In this document: piece after piece, positions 16,801 to 26,058 of the stretch
Layout: each line of letters begins with the position of its first letter
How positions within the stretch are numbered: position 1 is the first letter of the stretch
From: Vibrio ulleungensis
GTDB taxonomy: Bacteria > Pseudomonadota > Gammaproteobacteria > Enterobacterales > Vibrionaceae
NCBI RefSeq assembly: GCF_016900875.1
Contig: NZ_JAFEUM010000001.1
Coordinates: 1-64,000 of the forward strand
Reading direction: 5' to 3'
Length of the DNA stretch: 64,000 nucleotides
Notes under the pieces: model-generated
Seen by the model: the letters and a program-made list of their open reading frames with translations, nothing else
The model's database searches: none
What the model was told of the DNA's origin: nothing
Translations under genes and position numbers: made by a program

Positions 16801-17577
16801 CTAGTCTTCAAAGAAGCAGAGCCGTCTAATCTCTTTGGCCATTGAGTGGTTGATATCAAAGTGCTTGTCTAAGAAGTCTAATTGAGCCAATGCTGACTCA
16901 ACATTACGATGATAACCCTGAGCAAACTCGCCCAGTTGAACTGCAAACGATGGGAATCGAAATTCGATTCGACGATCGGCTACGAAAGGATCGGCGATAA
17001 CAGCCGTTGGCTTGTCTTGCACCCTCGCGACATCGATCAATCTATCTAGCGCAAAGTGTTGAATGAAGCGCATAGCCGATAGTTTTTCACCACGCCGTTC
17101 ACGGCATACTCCGACATAAAGATTGGTTAGCGCCTCACCAATGTGCCACTCCACATCGGGATTGGGTTCTGGTACCGACATTTTGCTTGGGCTCGGCTGG
17201 CAAATGGACGAGTCAAACCCTTCTTCTTGCCAAACAATTCGGCCTGCCGGAAAGCTAATCTGAGCCAACTCTTGCGGCTCAAAAACAGCAAATTCACAGA
17301 AAATGCCATCTTTATAGAGTACTTTATAGCCATCGAGGGTGTTTCGAAATGCGTAGTCCAAATCACCAATTCGGCTAAGCCAGTCGAGATCATCAATTAA
17401 ACATTGTTTGCAGCCTTTTTTGGCAATGACAAAAAAATCTAGGTCGCTGTAGGCATCCAATCTGTCTGTTTCTATTCCTGCGCTGCCTAAGCCAAGTAAA
17501 GCGTGGCACTGATGGGTTTGACTGAGGCTATCCCCAATACTGTCTAGTCGGGAAAGCAATGATTTAGGATCCGCCAT
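16801..17577 (-). CDS. Polymerase-beta-type nucleotidyltransferase-fold protein
   Basis: 258 residues from the ATG at 17577 (MADPKSLLSRLDS); the frame stays open further upstream but the extra residues are not domain-like. The motif LGLGSAGIETDRLDAYSDLDFFVIAK holds the Gly-Ser and Asp-x-Asp of the polymerase-beta nucleotidyltransferase fold, as in aminoglycoside/lincosamide adenylyltransferases and MNT proteins. The C-terminal 130 residues are helical. The target is unknown; resistance enzyme or housekeeping are both possible. It is divergent from another small nucleotidyltransferase-fold gene. Confidence 0.75.
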   Translation of the reverse strand: MADPKSLLSRLDSIGDSLSQTHQCHALLGLGSAGIETDRLDAYSDLDFFVIAKKGCKQCLIDDLDWLSRIGDLDYAFRNTLDGYKVLYKDGIFCEFAVFEPQELAQISFPAGRIVWQEEGFDSSICQPSPSKMSVPEPNPDVEWHIGEALTNLYVGVCRERRGEKLSAMRFIQHFALDRLIDVARVQDKPTAVIADPFVADRRIEFRFPSFAVQLGEFAQGYHRNVESALAQLDFLDKHFDINHSMAKEIRRLCFFED

Positions 17578-17825
17578 AGAAGTTACTCGCCAAATGAAAT
17601 TCGAAAAAGGGCAGTTTAGCGTATGTCTATAGCTACAAAACGTGTTGGATCTCTGCATCCTGAATATTGAAGTTCTGTCCATTCTCGTAATAAGTGAAAG
17701 TGAGATGAATAAGATTTTTCAACATGGTTCAGCCTCGATTCTCCATCCCACAAATCGCCTCGCAGTTTGACTAAGTGCCATTTACCCATAAGGTATTGAC
17801 AGGTACATACTTGAATTAAGTGATT

Positions 17826-18308
17826 ATGAAATTCTTCGAGCCAAACCAATACCAAAGTGAGTGTGAAAAGCTCTTTACGCTTTATCAAGCCAAAATAGCC
17901 GCAGCGCTACCTACTGCCAAAGTTGAACATATTGGAGCATCATCGATTCTGGGTGCAATGTCTAAGGGCGATCTAGACATATATGTGGAGGTTTCACCGA
18001 CCGAAATGGATAAAACGACTAAAATCTTATCCAGCATTGGATTTGTCGAGAAATCGAACACATTACGAACCCCTGCGCTATGCATGCTAGAAGCACAATC
18101 AGCTGACGATGTTGCGGTACAACTTGTCGCACAAGGTTCTGAGTTTGAGTTTTTCCTTCACTTTAGAGATGCACTAAACACTAATGCGGCTTTAGTTAGT
18201 CAATATAACCAACTGAAAAAAGGCTATGAAGGTCAATGCGAAGACAGTTATCGCACCGCTAAGACACAATTTATTGAGCGGGTTCTTCGGGAGTTTCGAG
18301 GGAGCTAG
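17826..18308 (+). CDS. GrpB-like/UPF0157 nucleotidyltransferase-fold protein
   Basis: 160 residues from the ATG at 17826 (a GTG two codons earlier is possible). VEHIGASSILGAMSKGDLDIYVEV at about 35-58 matches the GrpB family, in which the usual text is GSTAVPGLxxKxxIDI; the Asp-x-Asp is kept as DLDIY. Later FEFFLHFRDALNTNAALVSQYNQLK is also family-like. GrpB proteins are small nucleotidyltransferase-fold proteins of unsettled function. It is divergent from a second nucleotidyltransferase-fold gene over 248 bases. Confidence 0.78.
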   Translation: MKFFEPNQYQSECEKLFTLYQAKIAAALPTAKVEHIGASSILGAMSKGDLDIYVEVSPTEMDKTTKILSSIGFVEKSNTLRTPALCMLEAQSADDVAVQLVAQGSEFEFFLHFRDALNTNAALVSQYNQLKKGYEGQCEDSYRTAKTQFIERVLREFRGS

Positions 18309-18712
18309 TCATTCGTTGCTTACTCTATTTCAAAGCTTTAGATCACCGTTTCGAATTAGCTGCGATATTTCAGAGTAACTCGAATTTCGCCATGCTCTTC
18401 GGTTTGGTGCTAATTCATCTTTGCCCCTTTCCGATTTTTAAGTCCATAACGAAACTTGCGTGAAGGACAATTCACAACTCACTCTTTATGCAACCACTCT
18501 ACCCACTCAAAGAAACAAACGACAAAATAACTAAATTACTCTTGACCTTGGAGTAATATCCAAGGTTTAAAGTTAATGTATAGGAATCGGATTCCATATA
18601 AACAATCACCTAAATGGCGAACTATCTACCTTATAGCAACAGAGTTATTCTGAATATGATTCAACAACGCCGTATAGAGTTAACTAGTTAGCACCATACT
18701 AAGGACAAATCT
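18309..18712. other. Intergenic region with MerR-type promoter
   Basis: About 400 bases with no gene seen. Its main content is the overspaced promoter at 18542-18573, listed separately. The transcript from it would carry a leader of about 135 bases before the methyltransferase start, in which I see no clear riboswitch. Confidence 0.4.
18542..18573 (+). promoter_or_regulatory. Overspaced MerR-family promoter/operator
   Basis: TTGACC (-35, 18542-18547), a 19-bp spacer, then TTAAAG (-10, 18568-18573). The spacer is filled by a perfect dyad ACCTTGGA-GTAATA-TCCAAGGT (18545-18566). A 19-bp spacer with a dyad between -35 and -10 is the hallmark of MerR-type activation, where the regulator untwists the promoter. 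No MerR gene flanks it; the SoxR gene at 52.2 kb has a different box. It points to the ICMT-like gene at 18713. Confidence 0.8.
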
Positions 18713-19171
18713 ATGAACTTATTGAAGCTTAAAGTTCCCCCATTGATACTAGTTTTCGTCTGCTTTCTATTAATGCTCATGACAAGTAGCGGGACTTTAA
18801 CAGAAGGAGCCGTTACCATTCGTTTTACGCTTTGGGGGGCAATAAGTCTTACGGCTGCTGCCGTCAGTCTTCTAGGGGTGTGGGAGTTCAAGCGTCATCA
18901 AACTACAGTGAATCCTATGGTTCCAAAGTCTTCCGCAAGCTTGGTACGTTCTGGAATATTTCAATATTCCAGAAATCCAATGTACCTTGGTTTTTTACTG
19001 TTTCTTCTAGCCTTTGGAATTCTATTGGGAGATATCCAATCTCTACTAGTCGTCCCTCTCTTTTTTTGCTACATAACGGTTTTCCAAATAATACCTGAAG
19101 AGAGAGCGCTCCAAGATATATTTGGTAACGAGTACAAAAAGTATCAGCGAGAAGTTAGACGTTGGCTGTAG
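18713..19171 (+). CDS. ICMT/PEMT-like membrane methyltransferase
   Basis: 152 residues with about four transmembrane helices. The C-terminal half has the signature of the isoprenylcysteine carboxyl methyltransferase / phospholipid methyltransferase family: GIFQYSRNPMYLGFLL, then PEERALQDIFGNEYKKYQREV and RRWL. These bind S-adenosylmethionine at the membrane face; bacterial members methylate lipids or small thiols, and most are uncharacterised. AAGGAC lies 8 bases before the ATG. The MerR-type promoter 140 bases upstream implies induction by a metal, electrophile or drug (inference). Confidence 0.85.
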   Translation: MNLLKLKVPPLILVFVCFLLMLMTSSGTLTEGAVTIRFTLWGAISLTAAAVSLLGVWEFKRHQTTVNPMVPKSSASLVRSGIFQYSRNPMYLGFLLFLLAFGILLGDIQSLLVVPLFFCYITVFQIIPEERALQDIFGNEYKKYQREVRRWL

Positions 19172-19296
19172 AAGCTTGTGGTTTTATTGCTGGAATACTC
19201 GCTGGAACGGTCAGTAATTACTACTTGAGTGACCAAATAGTTTTAGTTAGCGAGATAATTTCAGTAAAGAGCTCCCGCTTTAACGTCTTCAATTAA
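19162..19296 (+). CDS. Possible small hydrophobic peptide overlapping the methyltransferase end
   Basis: A 44-codon frame from a TTG at 19162, overlapping the last 10 bases of the methyltransferase gene. It reads MAVEACGFIAGILAGTVSNY, one hydrophobic helix, then a polar tail ending FNVFN. GAGAAG lies about 8 bases upstream. Amino-acid composition looks natural, but the frame is short enough to be chance, and no family is recognised. Confidence 0.22.
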   Translation: MAVEACGFIAGILAGTVSNYYLSDQIVLVSEIISVKSSRFNVFN

Positions 19297-19538
19297 CTTA
19301 CTTGCTCTCAATTGTTTTTGTCAAAACGCGTGTTTGAAACACGCAGTCAATGCACTCCTTACTCTGTAACTGAATTTCTTACCGACTTTCCAAAACGCGC
19401 AGTCTAGTCTTACAAATCACCGACTGCAAATAAAATCAAAGGCATCTCATTTCTACAGGTTAAAAACACTCATAATTATCATTCTCACCCAAATGGGTAT
19501 ATACCTACTCTTATGTATTAAAAAGCGCGGTAGGCTTT
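19297..19538. other. Intergenic region upstream of MFS gene
   Basis: AT-rich. The stretch AAAACGCGTGTTTGAAACACGC (19322-19343) contains an imperfect repeat around GCGTGTTT/AAACACGC, a possible operator or hairpin. No gene seen. Confidence 0.35.
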
Positions 19539-20870
19539 ATGACGCTCACAGAAATTCTTAAAGTTCGTAATGTCCGCTGCTATCTTATGTTTCGATGTAG
19601 CTACTTTGCCCGCTTTTACTACCCTATCTTTACGCTGTTGTACTTGGATTACGGCTTAACCCTTTCTCAATTTGCCATGCTCAATGTGGTTTGGGCCGCC
19701 ACCATTGTGATAGCTGAAGTTCCCTCAGGCGCCTTTGCTGACACCTTAGGGCGCAAGAAACTCGTGGTGCTTTCGTCAATAATTATGTTTGTTGAAATCG
19801 CGATGATTGCCGTCGTGCCAACGGGTAATACGAGCTTGGTGTTCATGGTATTTTTGGTCAACCGAGTATTAAGTGGCTTAGCGATGGCACTGGCAAGTGG
19901 TGCGGATGAAGCATTGGCCTACGACACCTTAAAAGAACAAGGCCAGGAAGACATGTGGCCCCGTGTGTTGCAAATCCAACTTCGAATTGCATCAAGCGTG
20001 GGAATTTTTGTCACATTGCTCGGCGCTGCGATGTACGACGTAAACTTTATGGCCGGTATCTATTCGATGCTTGGGTTGGCTGAGCCAGAAAGCACTAAGG
20101 AATTAAAACGTATTCCGGTTTTCGCCACGCTATTTGTCGCTATGATCGCAATTTATGCTGCGGTTAACATGCAAGAAGAGAAGAAGCCAGTCACACACGA
20201 TGGCAATAGATCGGCAAGCACGATCGCAAGCTTAAAGTTGACACTGAACGCTGGGAAGTGGGTACTGTCTACGCCTTATGTACTGTTCATATTGCTGTAC
20301 TACAGCTTGTTTGAGCACACCTCGCGCATGTTTCTCACCATGAACAGCCAGTACTACCGTGCTATTGATATCCCCATTATCTATTTTGGCTTTATTGGGG
20401 CTGGTGTCAGTATCCTTCAAATACTCCTTGCGGGGCAAAGCCGCCGCCTGGCCGAGAGCATTCCACCCAAGGCGTTTATATTTGGAATGGGGTTAGCGAC
20501 GATAGCGAGCTATTACTGGATCAGTTTAGGCTGGTCAATTTACGGGGTAATACCGGTACTGCTGCTAATATTTATCATCATGACGATGAACATTTTTATA
20601 AGCTATCATCTCAATAAGAAAACCGAATCACACAACCGAGCGACGGTATTAAGCTTTAAGGGGTTAATGTTCAACCTTGGTTATGGCACAATAGGGATTT
20701 TGTACGCTTACTACTACAAACTGGTCTCTGGAAATTACTCTGACCTAGAGCGAGAGCAAGACCTCGCCTTCTTGGCTACGCTGTCCTCATTCTTCTACTA
20801 CTTTACGTTTTTGTTTATTGTTATTAGTGCCTATTTCTATGTTAAGAATCGCAATCAGGCGATTTTTTGA
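19539..20870 (+). CDS. MFS transporter
   Basis: 443 residues, about 12 transmembrane segments. The helix 2-3 signature is GAFADTLGRKKLVVLSS, the standard major facilitator motif A, preceded by IVIAEVPSG. Helix 4 carries RVLSGLAMALASGADEALAYD, a pattern common in a group of bacterial drug/proton antiporter-like MFS proteins. A longer hydrophilic loop around residues 180-225 (ESTKELKRIP, EEKKPVTHDG) joins the two halves. It stands alone; the next gene is convergent. The substrate cannot be predicted. Confidence 0.82.
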   Translation: MTLTEILKVRNVRCYLMFRCSYFARFYYPIFTLLYLDYGLTLSQFAMLNVVWAATIVIAEVPSGAFADTLGRKKLVVLSSIIMFVEIAMIAVVPTGNTSLVFMVFLVNRVLSGLAMALASGADEALAYDTLKEQGQEDMWPRVLQIQLRIASSVGIFVTLLGAAMYDVNFMAGIYSMLGLAEPESTKELKRIPVFATLFVAMIAIYAAVNMQEEKKPVTHDGNRSASTIASLKLTLNAGKWVLSTPYVLFILLYYSLFEHTSRMFLTMNSQYYRAIDIPIIYFGFIGAGVSILQILLAGQSRRLAESIPPKAFIFGMGLATIASYYWISLGWSIYGVIPVLLLIFIIMTMNIFISYHLNKKTESHNRATVLSFKGLMFNLGYGTIGILYAYYYKLVSGNYSDLEREQDLAFLATLSSFFYYFTFLFIVISAYFYVKNRNQAIF

Positions 20871-20914
20871 TGACGGTCGCTTATAGTCACAGGCCTTTAT
20901 TTTAGGTCAGTTTG

Positions 20915-21682
20915 TTATCCATAAGTGTGATAGAAAAAGTAGATGGTAATAGCACTACTCATAACAATGACAAACGTTCTGAGGTGATGTTGCGATACTT
21001 TCATTGAAAAGTTTGCCGCAAAATATCCGCCAAGTAACGTACCCACTAGGACAACACTGCCCTCTAGCCAAGCGATCGAATCATTTAAAATAAACCAAAC
21101 AATCGCGGCAACTGACACGGAAGAAGACACCAGTAACTTCATACCATTCATCACATGGATATTAGAATGGCCTGCTAATGTCAGGTAACTCAACACGACA
21201 ATTCCTAAGCCAGCATTAAAGAAGCCACCATAAATAGTTATGCTCAAAAGCAGCAAGTATAGAAAGACTGCCGTCGATTGATTACCGTATTTGCTTTTAT
21301 CGGAATGCAAACGCAATAAAGCGTTAGCTTTAGCCCCAAAGATAAACAGCGCTGTTGCAAAAAGTAACAGCCATGGAATCGCTACTTCAAATGAAGACTC
21401 TGGTGTTTTCAGCAGTAAGTAAGCGCCTATCGCCCCCCCAACAAGACTCAATAGCACGGTAAATGTGGCTTCTTTCTTATGTTCAAACAGTCTTTTTCTA
21501 AACGCGTATGCGCCACTCAAGTAGCCAGCGCAAGAAGAAAACGTATTGGTTGCATTCGCTATTAATGGAGGCACTCCAGCAAACACCAAAGCCGGAAAAG
21601 TGACAAAGCTCCCGCCACCCGCAACAGAGTTTAGAACTCCACCAGCAAGCCCCGCCAAGAACAGTAAAAGGTAATCGACCAT
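20915..21682 (-). CDS. TauE/SafE (TSUP) family permease
   Basis: 255 residues with about eight transmembrane helices. The start LLFLAGLAGGVLNSVAGGGS and its repeat in the second half (GGFFNAGLGIVVLSYLTLAG) are the two family signatures of TSUP/TauE/SafE permeases. Members export sulfite, sulfoacetate or related organic anions. It lies 112 bases downstream of the HAD phosphatase gene on the same strand, so they may be co-transcribed. The substrate is unknown. Confidence 0.88.
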   Translation of the reverse strand: MVDYLLLFLAGLAGGVLNSVAGGGSFVTFPALVFAGVPPLIANATNTFSSCAGYLSGAYAFRKRLFEHKKEATFTVLLSLVGGAIGAYLLLKTPESSFEVAIPWLLLFATALFIFGAKANALLRLHSDKSKYGNQSTAVFLYLLLLSITIYGGFFNAGLGIVVLSYLTLAGHSNIHVMNGMKLLVSSSVSVAAIVWFILNDSIAWLEGSVVLVGTLLGGYFAANFSMKVSQHHLRTFVIVMSSAITIYFFYHTYG

Positions 21683-21794
21683 AAGTATTAATAACCGGTA
21701 AAAACGAAACGCCTAACGCGTTTTTAAGTATGCCCACGGCTATCACCGTGATGCTCATTGTTCATGTCAGATGACAGACGAGATCAAGCGTACG

Positions 21795-22442
21795 CTAAGC
21801 GCCAAGGTCGCCAGCTAAAGCCAACACTGAGGTTTGATTGTTAAAGTCGGGTATCGAAATATGGTGTTGAGTCCGATCCCCGACGAGCACTAACTTCACA
21901 CCCAATTGCGCGCACGCCTTTACGTCCCACTCGCCATCGCCAAAATAGACAAATGGGTTATTCTTACATCCTGTCGCCAGTAGAGCGGCTGTTTTCATTA
22001 TCTCGGTCCGGCAATAGTGATCATTTGATGAAGCGATAGCAATGTCAGTTGTATCAAACCCAGCTGATTCTAGCTTTAGCAGCGCCGTTTCTAACCATCC
22101 TCCAGTAGCAAATGAAATCGAGACATCTTGCCGGTTTTTCAACGCATTAATGAACTCAACAGCGCCTTTTACGGGCTTGATAGGACTGATTTCAATTGCA
22201 GTACGGATGTTTTCGATAAACTTATTTTTCACATCACGCTCAAGATCCTTAAGCTGGTGCTGTGGCGCGTGAGTCTCTATAAACGTTTTTAAGATCCCAC
22301 GGTCTGTCACATAAGGAAAGTGTGACCAATCAGGAGTAAGTTGAATGCCTGTAACGTGATAGAGCGCGTCCAAAAAGCACGTTTCATCCATGTCGTGTGA
22401 TTGAACTAATGTTCCGTCTATATCGAACATATAGTGTCGCAT
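21795..22442 (-). CDS. HAD-superfamily hydrolase (phosphoglycolate-phosphatase-like)
   Basis: 215 residues. Motif I is MFDIDGTLVQSHD (nucleophile and acid/base Asp); motif II is SFATGG; motif III/IV is FVYFGDGEWDVKACAQLGV. A four-helix cap sits between motifs I and II, the C1-type cap of phosphoglycolate phosphatase/beta-phosphoglucomutase relatives. It probably removes phosphate from a small metabolite in the cytoplasm. It precedes the TSUP permease gene on the same strand. The start could be the ATG at 22442 or the one four codons later. Confidence 0.85.
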   Translation of the reverse strand: MRHYMFDIDGTLVQSHDMDETCFLDALYHVTGIQLTPDWSHFPYVTDRGILKTFIETHAPQHQLKDLERDVKNKFIENIRTAIEISPIKPVKGAVEFINALKNRQDVSISFATGGWLETALLKLESAGFDTTDIAIASSNDHYCRTEIMKTAALLATGCKNNPFVYFGDGEWDVKACAQLGVKLVLVGDRTQHHISIPDFNNQTSVLALAGDLGA

Positions 22443-22534
22443 ATGGCTGTTTCCCTCATGGCTTTTCTATGATCTTGCAACAGGTTTTATTGTGTAATCC
22501 CGCTGCAGGCTTGTCGGGCTATTATTCAATAAAT

Positions 22535-22726
22535 TCAGAGCGCATCTAGTTTGTTTTCAGTAATACATTGGCCATCACAACCTTCTACCCGCTGCAAATT
22601 ATCATCAGGAGAAATCACCTCATCTCCGGAAGCTCGAAAACCAATAACGATAAATGACACCCTGTCGTTAGGCTTGTAGATTAAGTGAGCCCATCTTCCA
22701 ATGTGCATCACTGGTTTATATTCCAT
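22535..22726 (-). CDS. Hypothetical small protein
   Basis: 63 residues: MEYKPVMHIGRWAHLIYKPN, then DRVSFIVIGFRASGDEVISP and an ending with two Cys (EGCDGQCITENKL). GGAG lies about 10 bases before the ATG. The composition looks like a genuine small beta-rich protein, but I recognise no family and the frame is short. Confidence 0.42.
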   Translation of the reverse strand: MEYKPVMHIGRWAHLIYKPNDRVSFIVIGFRASGDEVISPDDNLQRVEGCDGQCITENKLDAL

Positions 22727-22849
22727 TTGTCTACTGCTCCGTTAGTAGCCCAGCCCTCTATGAATGAGACTTTACCACTTTATGCCAATATACATCGCTT
22801 TATAGTTCTATAAAATAAGTCGCCTTCACCATCGCCATCACACTAAACA

Positions 22850-23125
22850 ATGAGCATGAAACCCGACAGAATCACTGCAATGAAGGGAATCATTGATCAA
22901 GTAAAACGAGAATTGCCACTCTACGAAAATGACACATTCGTCTGCAGTCCAACCGGCAGTTGCATTGGTTGTCCAAAGAAGTTGATGGAGCTAGTTGACT
23001 CCGAGCTCTCATACTGGGAGCACTCTATTTCACTAGGGATTTCACCTAACTTTGATGATATTCGACGATTTGGCAAACTGTGCACTAACGTGAAAAGAGG
23101 GCTTGCACGCAATAACATTGTGTAG
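22850..23125 (+). CDS. Conserved-looking small Cys-motif protein, function unknown
   Basis: 91 residues. A cluster TFVCSPTGSCIGCPKKLMEL at about 29-48 has three Cys in a C-x6-C-x2-C pattern, with a fourth Cys in RFGKLCTNVKRG at about 77: possible zinc or Fe-S ligands. The rest is helical and charged. The composition and ordered motif suggest a real gene widespread in marine gamma-proteobacteria (recollection, not checked). No function is assigned. A long near-perfect hairpin follows. Confidence 0.68.
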   Translation: MSMKPDRITAMKGIIDQVKRELPLYENDTFVCSPTGSCIGCPKKLMELVDSELSYWEHSISLGISPNFDDIRRFGKLCTNVKRGLARNNIV

Positions 23126-23176
23126 TGATGAATACAGTGATGCGTATAATGCAAAATGATGTTGAGAATAATGAAG

Positions 23177-23217
23177 TGATTTTTGCTTAATCGGTCGCAC
23201 CGAATAAGCAAAAATCA
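23177..23217. repeat. Long near-perfect inverted repeat between convergent genes
   Basis: Two 19-base arms (23177-23195 and 23199-23217) pair with one mismatch around a CGC loop: TGATTTTTGCTTAATCGGT against its complement. It lies between the Cys-motif gene and xylH, which converge, so it probably ends transcription from both sides, although no separate T-run follows the stem. Confidence 0.7.
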
Positions 23218-23265
23218 TTGAGATCTACGCTAGGAAGAAGTCGCGTATATTGAGATGTTTTGTCG

Positions 23266-24438
23266 TTACCTTCTTTGCTTAGTCGCACTGTCCATCCATA
23301 CTGCGAGAAGCAATATCGAGCCTTTAACGATGTATTGCCAAAAGGTTGGTACATCCATCATGCTCATCCCATTATCGAGTGATGCCATAATAAACGCGCC
23401 TACAACCGCACCAATAACAGTACCAACACCACCAGCCATACTGGTGCCACCAATCACACAGGCTGCGATGGCATCAAGCTCGGCTATATTACCTGCTGAA
23501 GGAGAACCCGCCCCTAGGCGTGAGCTTAGAATCAGCGCGGCAACCGCCACCAAAAAGCCATTCATGGCGTAGACCGACATTTTGGTTTTTTCGACGTCAA
23601 TGCCCGACAGTCTAGCGGCATCGATGTTGCCACCGATCGCGTATATACGTCGGCCAAATCGAGTTTTACTCGCGATAATGGTTCCGGCTATCAAAAACAC
23701 CGTTAACAGTAGCACCGGCGTTGGTACACCGCGATAGCTATTGAGAACCCAAATAAACGCTAGCACCGCAATACCAATCGCACTATTTTTTAGTAGCAGC
23801 GCTTGATTACCCGCCGTTGGGAGTTGGTATTTATCGCGAGTAACGTCTCTTTTCTTCTGCCAAGCAAAGTACAACACTAAGCAACCAATACCTGCCAAAA
23901 GGCTAAACATATTAGGTAAGTAGCTCTGGCCAATTAACGACATAGCATCAGAGGTTGGCGCAACGGTGGTACCGTCAGTAATACCAATCAAAATACCGCG
24001 AAATGCCAACATACCGGCCAAGGTAACAATGAACGACGGTACCTTACGATACGACACCCACCAACCGTTCCAAGCCCCTAACAAGAAGCCAGCAACAAGC
24101 GTCAACACTATGGTGAGTGGCAAAGGCAAACCAAGCCAAACATCCATAATGGCTGCGGCGCCACCCAGAAGGCCCATCATCGAACCGACTGAAAGGTCTA
24201 TCTCGCCACTAATGATGACAAACACCATACCAATGGCCAAAATACCGGTGATTGCCGTTTGACGGAAAAGGTTAGAAATATTACGTGGGGTTAAGTAACT
24301 CCATTCTGTCATGATGCTGAAAAACAGCATGATGAAAATGATGGCTGCCGCCATGACCAGCAACTGAATATTCATATTTTTCAGCTTACTGATTACGCCT
24401 TGTTGAGCTACGGGCTCAATTTCTTTTGACTGTTCCAT
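23266..24438 (-). CDS. xylH: D-xylose ABC transporter, permease XylH
   Basis: 390 residues, about 10-12 transmembrane helices, of the BPD_transp_2 class used by ribose/xylose/galactose importers. Typical segments: [54 protein letters not shown] and [20 protein letters not shown]. It forms the inner-membrane channel of the XylFGH xylose importer. Its ATG overlaps the xylG stop (TAATG), showing translational coupling. Substrate assignment rests on XylF and the divergent xylA. Confidence 0.93.
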   Translation of the reverse strand: MEQSKEIEPVAQQGVISKLKNMNIQLLVMAAAIIFIMLFFSIMTEWSYLTPRNISNLFRQTAITGILAIGMVFVIISGEIDLSVGSMMGLLGGAAAIMDVWLGLPLPLTIVLTLVAGFLLGAWNGWWVSYRKVPSFIVTLAGMLAFRGILIGITDGTTVAPTSDAMSLIGQSYLPNMFSLLAGIGCLVLYFAWQKKRDVTRDKYQLPTAGNQALLLKNSAIGIAVLAFIWVLNSYRGVPTPVLLLTVFLIAGTIIASKTRFGRRIYAIGGNIDAARLSGIDVEKTKMSVYAMNGFLVAVAALILSSRLGAGSPSAGNIAELDAIAACVIGGTSMAGGVGTVIGAVVGAFIMASLDNGMSMMDVPTFWQYIVKGSILLLAVWMDSATKQRR

Positions 24439-25958
24439 TACGCGACCGCTCCTTCAGATAATGCACAATCCATCACAATTTCTTGCGTGAGATTTTGGTT
24501 AATAAGATCACCTTTGATCACTCCTTCGTGCATCACTAGCACTCGGTCACTAATACCCAAAACCTCAGGCAATTCAGATGAAATCATAATGATGCTTATT
24601 CCTTTTTTCACAAGCTGAAACATCAGCTTGTAGATTTCGTATTTTGCGCCTACATCGATACCTCGTGTCGGCTCATCCAGTATGAGAACTTCGGGGCTCA
24701 CCATCAAAAAACGCGCTAAAATGGCTTTTTGCTGGTTACCGCCAGACAAGTTTTTAATCGGCAGTTCGGCATTGGGTGTCTTTACTGTGAGTTTGTCTAT
24801 TGAGTCCAGTATTGCGCTCGCCTCTTTCGAGTCATCCAGCAACCCAAATTTTTGAAACTGGTCAATCCCAGCCAAGGTGATGTTTTCTCCCACCCCCATA
24901 ATGGGAATAATGCCGTGACGCTTTCGGTCTTCTGGCACCATGGCTATTCCCAATTGAAGCGCGTCTTTACTGCTGTTGATCGCGAGCGCTTTACCCTCTA
25001 AGTAAAACTCTCCGCTGTATTTACCTAGGTAGCAGCCGTACAGGCACTCCATAAGTTCGGTACGTCCAGCGCCAACTAGCCCAGATACCCCTAGTATTTC
25101 GCCTTTTTTGAGCGAAAAGCTGGCATTTTTAACTTTTGGAATCGATGAGTTCGCTTTATCCCATGCGTTTACGTTTTTTACTTCTAATACAACATCACCG
25201 ATGTCATGTTCTTCGCGCGGGAATAATTGCGTCATCGCGCGCCCAACCATCATGGTAATGATGTCATCTGTTGTCATCTCGGACGCCGCACGTGTGCCAA
25301 TGTGTTTTCCATCTCGGATAACGCAAATGTGATCGGAGATCGCTTTTACCTCTCCAAGCTTGTGCGAAATATAAATGCAACTTACCCCGGTCTCGCGCAA
25401 TTCCATCACCAGATCGAGCAGTATTTGTGTTTCTGACTCCGTCAATGGTGCAGTAGGCTCGTCTAAGACCAACAACTTGGCGTTTTTAGACAGCGCTTTT
25501 GCTATCTCAACCAACTGCTGTTGACCTACCCCTAAATCACCGACTTTCGTCTCTGGGGAAACGTTTAGTTTTACTTTCTTAAGCAGGATTTCAGCCTCGT
25601 AGTGCATCAGCTCAAAATCCATAAAACCGTATTTTGTCAGCTCTGCCCCTAGAAATAGATTTTCTAAAATGGACAGTTCTTTAACTAAAGTGAGCTCCTG
25701 GTGGATAATGGCGATACCCAGAGCTTCGGTGTCGGCAATACCGGTTGGCCTTATTTGCTGGCCTTTATAATGGATCGTGCCCTGATAATCCCCATCCGGG
25801 TAAATACCACACAGCACCTTCATGAGAGTCGATTTTCCCGATCCATTCTCTCCACACAGTGAAAGAACTTCGCCTGCTTCAAGGGTAATGCTGACACCAT
25901 CAAGCGCTTTAACGGGACCAAAACACTTCACGATATTATTCATTTCCAAAAGAGACAT
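24438..25958 (-). CDS. xylG: D-xylose ABC transporter, ATPase XylG
   Basis: 506 residues with two ABC domains in tandem. Domain 1: Walker [11 protein letters not shown], signature [15 protein letters not shown], Walker [14 protein letters not shown]. Domain 2: degenerate Walker [12 protein letters not shown], signature [15 protein letters not shown], Walker [15 protein letters not shown]. The fused, half-degenerate layout is characteristic of sugar importers of the RbsA/XylG/MglA type. It powers xylose uptake through XylH. It lies 100 bases downstream of xylF in the same operon. Confidence 0.95.
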   Translation of the reverse strand: MSLLEMNNIVKCFGPVKALDGVSITLEAGEVLSLCGENGSGKSTLMKVLCGIYPDGDYQGTIHYKGQQIRPTGIADTEALGIAIIHQELTLVKELSILENLFLGAELTKYGFMDFELMHYEAEILLKKVKLNVSPETKVGDLGVGQQQLVEIAKALSKNAKLLVLDEPTAPLTESETQILLDLVMELRETGVSCIYISHKLGEVKAISDHICVIRDGKHIGTRAASEMTTDDIITMMVGRAMTQLFPREEHDIGDVVLEVKNVNAWDKANSSIPKVKNASFSLKKGEILGVSGLVGAGRTELMECLYGCYLGKYSGEFYLEGKALAINSSKDALQLGIAMVPEDRKRHGIIPIMGVGENITLAGIDQFQKFGLLDDSKEASAILDSIDKLTVKTPNAELPIKNLSGGNQQKAILARFLMVSPEVLILDEPTRGIDVGAKYEIYKLMFQLVKKGISIIMISSELPEVLGISDRVLVMHEGVIKGDLINQNLTQEIVMDCALSEGAVA

Positions 25959-26058
25959 CTTTAACCTCTATTTTTTCAGGCCTGCTGAAGCTGGTAACAG
26001 TTTGCCCCAGCAGGCAATCTAAACTCTAAGCGATTGGTTTTACCCAGCACTTACTAAG

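Noticed and set aside
22921..23211. 96-codon minus-strand frame across the Cys-motif gene
   Set aside because: Antisense to a more convincing gene and passes through the long hairpin.
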